Shown in pieces: positions 59,807 to 64,000 of a stretch of 64,000 nt of DNA. Made by a program: the position numbers and the translations under genes. Under the pieces are notes generated by a model. It worked only from the letters and a program-made list of their open reading frames with translations, had not been told where the DNA came from and ran no database searches. Origin of the DNA: Lysobacterales bacterium (lineage in GTDB: Bacteria; Pseudomonadota; Gammaproteobacteria; Xanthomonadales; Ahniellaceae); assembly GCA_016703225.1 (NCBI GenBank), contig JADJCM010000001.1:1116001-1180000 (forward strand). Direction: 5' to 3'. The first letter of the stretch is position 1; every line of letters begins with the position of its first letter.

Positions 59807-62257
59807 ATGAGCCAGCACGACCAACCCCAGACGCGCACGGACGGCGCAACCGGCAGCGCCGACGTGTTGCTCGCCGACACCGCCGCCAACCCGCGCGGCG
59901 CGCCAGACCGTTCGCTGCCCGAGCAGATCGGCGAATTCCGCATCCTCGGCCTGCTTGGGCGCGGCGGCATGGGCGCGGTGTACCTGGCCGAACAGCAGAA
60001 CCCGCAGCGCGAGGTCGCGCTCAAGGTGTTGCGCGGCACCCAGGACGATCCCGGGGCACTGCGTCGCTTCGAGCTGGAAGGCGAGGCGCTGGCCCTGCTC
60101 GACCACCCGATCATCGCGCACGTGTTTGCCACCGGGGTCGACAGCGGCCACGGCGCCGGCATTCCGTTCCTGGCGATGGAGCTGGTGCGCGGCCGCAACC
60201 TGCTGGCCGATGCCGATGCGCGCGCGCTCGATGCCGACGCCCGTGTGCGCCTGATGGTCGAGGTTTGCCATGGCGTGCAGCATGCCCACCAGCGCGGCGT
60301 GATCCATCGTGACCTGAAGCCGGCGAACATTCTGGTCGACACGGAAGGCCGCCCGAAGATCATGGACTTCGGCATCGCCCGCGTGCTCGGCGCCGGCAGC
60401 GATGGCGCGACGCGTCTGACCGAAGCCGGCCAGGTGGTCGGCACCATTCCCTACATGAGCCCAGAGCAGTTGCGCGGCGAGTCGCACCGCATCGATGTGC
60501 GCACCGACGTGTTCGCGCTCGGCGTGATCCTGTACGAACTGCTCGCCGGCCGGCGCCCGCGCGAACTCGATGCCAGTTCCCTGTTCTCGGCGATCAAGAG
60601 CGCCGAACGCAAGCCGATGGTGCCGCTCGCGAAGATCGTGCCGAAGTTCGGTGGCGACCTCGACACCATCGTGATGAAGGCGCTGGCGGAGTCGCCGTCG
60701 CAACGCTACGCCAGCGTCGCCGACCTCGCCGCCGATCTCGAGCGCTACCTCGACCACCGCCCGATCCTGGCGCGCGCACCGAGCGCGTTCTACATCGCCC
60801 GCAAGTTCGCCCGCCGCCACCGCGCCCTGGTCACCGCCGCCGCGATCGCCATGCTCGCCCTGCTCGCCGCCACCGCGTTCGCGCTGGTGTCGGCTCAGAA
60901 GGAACGCGAGGCGCGCGCGATTGCAGAGTCGAAGACTGCCGTGGCGAATGCGGTCAATGATTTCACCAAGCAGATGCTCAGAGGCGCGAGCGCATTCAGT
61001 AACCAGGGCAAACCAGTTGCGGTCGTTGATCTCTTGAAGGCAGCCGAGCGGGCGCTGGATGGAAAGCTTGCGTCGCAGCCTCTCGTTGCCGGTGAGGTCG
61101 CGTTACTTCTCGGCGACGCATACCGGACGCTGGGGCAATACGACGACGCCCTCGCGATGAGCAAGCGCGCCATCGCAAGTCTGCCCACAAGCGCGGAACA
61201 CGCCTCCGCCAAGGCCGAGGCGATTCTGGTTCACGTTGCGGCGCTCACCTCAACCGATCGCAACGACGAAGCCTCGCGAGAACTTGAGTCGGAGCTTCCA
61301 CCGGTCGAGGCATTCCTGAGCTCGCGGGATCCCATGCGCGTGGAGGCGATTCGCTATCGCGCCAAAGTTGCCGAGCGGGGGGGCGATCAAGCCGAAGCTC
61401 GGCGATTGTTGGAGTCTGCGCTTTCCGCGCACACACTGGGTGCTTCCTCGGACAGCCTTCGAAGTGTTCGGCAAGACATGGCCTTGCTGCTTCGCGACCT
61501 GGGGAACGCCGACGACGCCAGAAGCCAGATGGAAGGGCTGTTGCGTGAGTCGACCGTTTCTGGAAATGAGCTTCAGATCCAGGAGGATCAGAACAATCTG
61601 GGCACGTTGCTGCATCGCATGAACGAGCTTGACCGGGCGCACGAATTGCTCTCCGCAGCGTTTCAGAGTTCGGTCAAGATCTTCGGACGCAACCACCCAT
61701 CCACGCTCACAACGCTGCTCAACTTGCTCAACGTTACGGTGAAGCAGGGGAACCTGGACGCCGCCGACAGGATGTCGCTTGACCTGCTTTCTCGCCTTGA
61801 TGCCGGAATCGGCCGCGCAACCTATCTGGGACAGAGCATACTCAACACGCGGGCCTATCTGTTGGACGACCTGCAACGAAACGCCGAGGCCGAAACGCTT
61901 TTCCGCGAAGTGCTCCGCCTCGTCGAGGACAATCCGTCGCTTCGCGGACAGGAAAGTATCGGCAACCGCAACAATCTGGCGATGCTGCTGATGGAAATGG
62001 AGCGGTTCGAGGAAGCCGCCACCGAGTTCGAGCGTGGCATCGACGAGGCCGTCAGCATGGTCGGTGCCGAACATCCCTACGTCGCAATCTTCCGCAACAA
62101 TTACGGCGAATGCCTGACCAAGCTCGGTCGCTATGACGAAGCGCTAGCGGAGCTGCGTGCGAGCCACGAAGGTCTGGTCTCGACCTTCGGCGCCGAACAT
62201 GAGCGGGTGAAAAAGTCGCTGGCGCGCATCGCCCTGGCCGAGCAGCGCGGGCGCTAG
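59807..62257 (+). CDS. membrane Ser/Thr protein kinase with TPR region
   Basis: The product has 816 residues. The kinase domain (about 42-325) has the P-loop GRGGMGAVYLAE (51-62), the catalytic Lys73 in VALKVL, HRDLKPANILV (about 167) and DFG in KIMDFGIARVL. One membrane helix (about 345-367) follows, then a long helical region with TPR-like units (about 370-816). This is the PknB/TPR kinase type common in Xanthomonadales, Myxococcus and Planctomycetes. Its last 4 bases overlap the end of the convergent phosphatase gene, a likely antagonist. The TPR part may sense a partner or peptidoglycan fragments in the periplasm. Confidence 0.9.
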   Translation: MSQHDQPQTRTDGATGSADVLLADTAANPRGAPDRSLPEQIGEFRILGLLGRGGMGAVYLAEQQNPQREVALKVLRGTQDDPGALRRFELEGEALALLDHPIIAHVFATGVDSGHGAGIPFLAMELVRGRNLLADADARALDADARVRLMVEVCHGVQHAHQRGVIHRDLKPANILVDTEGRPKIMDFGIARVLGAGSDGATRLTEAGQVVGTIPYMSPEQLRGESHRIDVRTDVFALGVILYELLAGRRPRELDASSLFSAIKSAERKPMVPLAKIVPKFGGDLDTIVMKALAESPSQRYASVADLAADLERYLDHRPILARAPSAFYIARKFARRHRALVTAAAIAMLALLAATAFALVSAQKEREARAIAESKTAVANAVNDFTKQMLRGASAFSNQGKPVAVVDLLKAAERALDGKLASQPLVAGEVALLLGDAYRTLGQYDDALAMSKRAIASLPTSAEHASAKAEAILVHVAALTSTDRNDEASRELESELPPVEAFLSSRDPMRVEAIRYRAKVAERGGDQAEARRLLESALSAHTLGASSDSLRSVRQDMALLLRDLGNADDARSQMEGLLRESTVSGNELQIQEDQNNLGTLLHRMNELDRAHELLSAAFQSSVKIFGRNHPSTLTTLLNLLNVTVKQGNLDAADRMSLDLLSRLDAGIGRATYLGQSILNTRAYLLDDLQRNAEAETLFREVLRLVEDNPSLRGQESIGNRNNLAMLLMEMERFEEAATEFERGIDEAVSMVGAEHPYVAIFRNNYGECLTKLGRYDEALAELRASHEGLVSTFGAEHERVKKSLARIALAEQRGR

Positions 62258-63807
62258 GCGCGGCGTTCGAGCACCAGCACGCTGGCGTCGTCCTCGCCGC
62301 GCGGGTGTTGGGCGGCGAGTTCGGCGAGCAGGCGCTGCGGTTCGCTGCTGTGCGCGCGCACGCTTTCGATGGCCGCGATGATCGAGCCGTCGGGCGCGCC
62401 TTCGATGAAGCCATCGGTGGCGATGACCAGGCGTGTCGCCGGTCCCAGCAGGATGCTTTCGACGTGATGGCGGGGGTCCGGCAGTACGCCGATCGGCGGA
62501 TGGCCGCTCACCCGCAGTGCCTGCACCGCGTTGTCGGCGGCTGCGATCCAAGCGTGACCGTGGCCGGCGTCGACGATGTCGGCGCGGCCGTCGCGGTCGA
62601 TTCGCGCCAGCCACAGCGTCACGAACTGACCCGGCGCGAGCACCGCCGCCAACTCGGCAGCAAGATGGTCGGCCACCGCTGCGGGTGAATCCGAGCGGCG
62701 GCATTCGCTGCGCAGGATCGCGAGCGCGGTCGCCATCAGCAGCGCGGCCGCGGTGCCATGGCCGACGACATCGCCGACGAAGCACCAGACTGCGCCGTCG
62801 CGCGCTTCGAGCACGTCGATGAAGTCCCCACACATGCCGGCACCGGGCTCGGTGCTGAACGCATAGTCGAGTGCGGCGAGGCGACCGCTGCGCGACGCGC
62901 ACAGTTGCAGCTGCACGCGCCGCGCCTGCGACTGCTCGGCGGCCAGACGCTCATGCTCGGCGGCGGCTTGCAGGCCTTCGCGATGCGAGATCGCCAGCGC
63001 CGCGATGCGTGCCGCCGCCTCGACGTAGGCAAGCACGCTGCCGTCGCGGTCCTGGAACGGTTCGGCGCGATCCAGATACAGCCAGGTCGGTTCGGACACG
63101 CCGCTCAGGCGCAGGCACACCGCATGCGCGACCGGGTGCGCGATCAAGCTGGCGCCAAGGTCGCTCGCCGCGATCGACTCGAACACCGCCGGCTCCTCGG
63201 GTTCGGCCACCCGCAACAGCGTAGTGCTGAAGCCACGCTCGCTAGCGCCGGCGCGGGCATGCAGCGCGCACACCTGCACCTCGTCGATCTCGCCGCGCAG
63301 CACGGCGACTCGGTCGTAGGCCAGGCTGGCGCCGAGATCACGACACAGCGCATTCAGCAGTGCCGGTTCGTCCTCGGCGTGCTGCGCCGTGTGCGCCAGC
63401 GCGAACAGCGCGCGCAAGCGTTGTTGCGGCACCGAGCCAAGCGTCTGCGGCCGGCTCAGGGACGCCGGTGTAGGCGCACTCACCGGGGCCGCGAAGCGCA
63501 CTTCGAAGATCCAGGAACCGATGCGCAGTTGGTCGCCAGCGACCAGCGCCACGTCGCGCTCGGTTTGCAAGCGCTCGGCGTTGAGATGGGTACCGCGCGT
63601 GCTGCCGAGATCGCGTATGCACCAGCGCCCCTCGCGCACCCCGAGCAGGGCGTGCTGGCGCGACACCGCGATGTCGATCAGCGAGATCTCGTTGTCGGCG
63701 GCGCGTCCGAGGCGCCAGTCACGTGCCGCGAGCGGACCGACATTGCCGCGCGGCGGCCCGGATTTCACCACCAGGGTGATTGGCGGCGGCGTGACCTCAG
63801 CGCCCAT
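62254..63807 (-). CDS. FHA-GAF-PP2C/SpoIIE-type phosphatase
   Basis: The product has 517 residues. An FHA domain (about 15-105: LGRAADNEISLIDIAVSRQH, DLGSTRGTHLN) is followed by a GAF-like region (about 130-285) and a PP2C domain of the SpoIIE type with metal-binding Asp residues in EPGAGMCGDFIDVLE and FVGDVVGHGTAAALLM, then DAGHGHAWI, IATDGFIEGA and GEDDASVLV. It should dephosphorylate phosphoserine or phosphothreonine proteins. It overlaps the end of the kinase gene by 4 bases (CTAG serves both stops) and lies 18 bases after a moxR end, so it is probably co-transcribed with moxR. Confidence 0.9.
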   Translation of the reverse strand: MGAEVTPPPITLVVKSGPPRGNVGPLAARDWRLGRAADNEISLIDIAVSRQHALLGVREGRWCIRDLGSTRGTHLNAERLQTERDVALVAGDQLRIGSWIFEVRFAAPVSAPTPASLSRPQTLGSVPQQRLRALFALAHTAQHAEDEPALLNALCRDLGASLAYDRVAVLRGEIDEVQVCALHARAGASERGFSTTLLRVAEPEEPAVFESIAASDLGASLIAHPVAHAVCLRLSGVSEPTWLYLDRAEPFQDRDGSVLAYVEAAARIAALAISHREGLQAAAEHERLAAEQSQARRVQLQLCASRSGRLAALDYAFSTEPGAGMCGDFIDVLEARDGAVWCFVGDVVGHGTAAALLMATALAILRSECRRSDSPAAVADHLAAELAAVLAPGQFVTLWLARIDRDGRADIVDAGHGHAWIAAADNAVQALRVSGHPPIGVLPDPRHHVESILLGPATRLVIATDGFIEGAPDGSIIAAIESVRAHSSEPQRLLAELAAQHPRGEDDASVLVLERRA

Positions 63808-63825
63808 CGATGCTCCGCCGCGCGC

Positions 63826-64000
63826 TCATCCGCCGCGTCGCGCCAGGAACGCGAGCTTCTCGAACAGCTGCACGTCGGCCTCGTTCTTCACCAGCGCGCC
63901 ATACAGCGGTGGCAAGACCTTGCGCGCGTTCTTCTCACGCAGCACCTCGAGCGGAATGTCCTCGGCGACCAGCAGCTTGATCCAGTCGAGCAGTTCCGAA
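63826..64000 (-). CDS. MoxR-type AAA ATPase, C-terminal end (cut by window edge)
   Basis: The last 57 residues are visible: SELLDWIKLLVAEDIPLEVL, then LPPLYGALVKNEADVQLFEK and LAFLARRGG. This is the typical C-terminal lid of MoxR-family AAA+ ATPases that partner VWA proteins. Catalytic motifs lie outside the window. It is followed by the FHA/PP2C gene 18 bases downstream. Confidence 0.7.
   Translation of the reverse strand, partial: SELLDWIKLLVAEDIPLEVLREKNARKVLPPLYGALVKNEADVQLFEKLAFLARRGG

Overview
This 64 kb window is GC-rich chromosomal DNA of a gammaproteobacterium, most likely in the order Xanthomonadales (Lysobacterales), near the Rhodanobacteraceae. The grounds are a XanB2-type chorismatase, an IPTL-type (exosortase H) sorting motif, a secreted protein ending in a DGFE tail, many c-di-GMP, FHA and kinase regulators, and gene content typical of that order. 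I found no rRNA, tRNA or CRISPR array. Every assignment was made by reading the sequence; no database search was run.

Layout. 1-6765 (minus strand): the end of a FkbM-like methyltransferase, an exported amidohydrolase, a short band-7 protein, an RsuA-type pseudouridine synthase, an RsmC/RlmG-type rRNA methyltransferase and half of a Yej/Dpp-type ABC importer, several of them joined by 4-base start/stop overlaps. 6926-10307: a receiver-PAS-GGDEF-EAL protein and a NYN nuclease. 10460-21667: a GST, then a striking same-strand cluster. It starts with a 2505-residue exported repeat protein carrying an internal IPTL sorting motif, followed by three tail-collar paralogues, a Tat-type exported protein and a GNAT acetyltransferase, with a DUF6916-like gene converging on its end. 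21855-32721: housekeeping genes (hemB, xthA, a UPF0149 protein, fbp, cytochrome b561, acetyl-CoA synthetase, gamma carbonic anhydrase, an aldehyde dehydrogenase) and a VapBC-like module.

32804-38658 is a scarred accessory island. It holds a cut DUF695-like gene, two direct copies of a ~570-590 bp segment, a REP-interrupted HNH gene, an IS1182 transposase fragment, attC-like remnants and two unrelated AAA ATPases. 38705-50748: xanB2, hemF, an SrkA-type kinase, ParDE, an acyltransferase and a hydrolase, a Fic protein, a serpin, a membrane diguanylate cyclase and HflKC. 50877-64000: two large exported proteins, an FHA-GGDEF protein, a PIN/RHH toxin-antitoxin pair and a signalling locus with a VWA protein, a Ser/Thr kinase with TPRs, an FHA/PP2C phosphatase and the end of a MoxR ATPase.

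How it fits together. The most novel-looking unit is the 11.4-21.7 kb cluster: one probable transcript for a giant surface protein and several small phage-tail-like proteins with no other phage genes. Its promoter region, shared with hemB, carries an FNR/Anr-like site, and a second such site lies before the cytochrome b561 gene, which suggests oxygen control. The right end pairs a kinase with a phosphatase beside MoxR/VWA genes, which looks like a reversible phosphorylation circuit.
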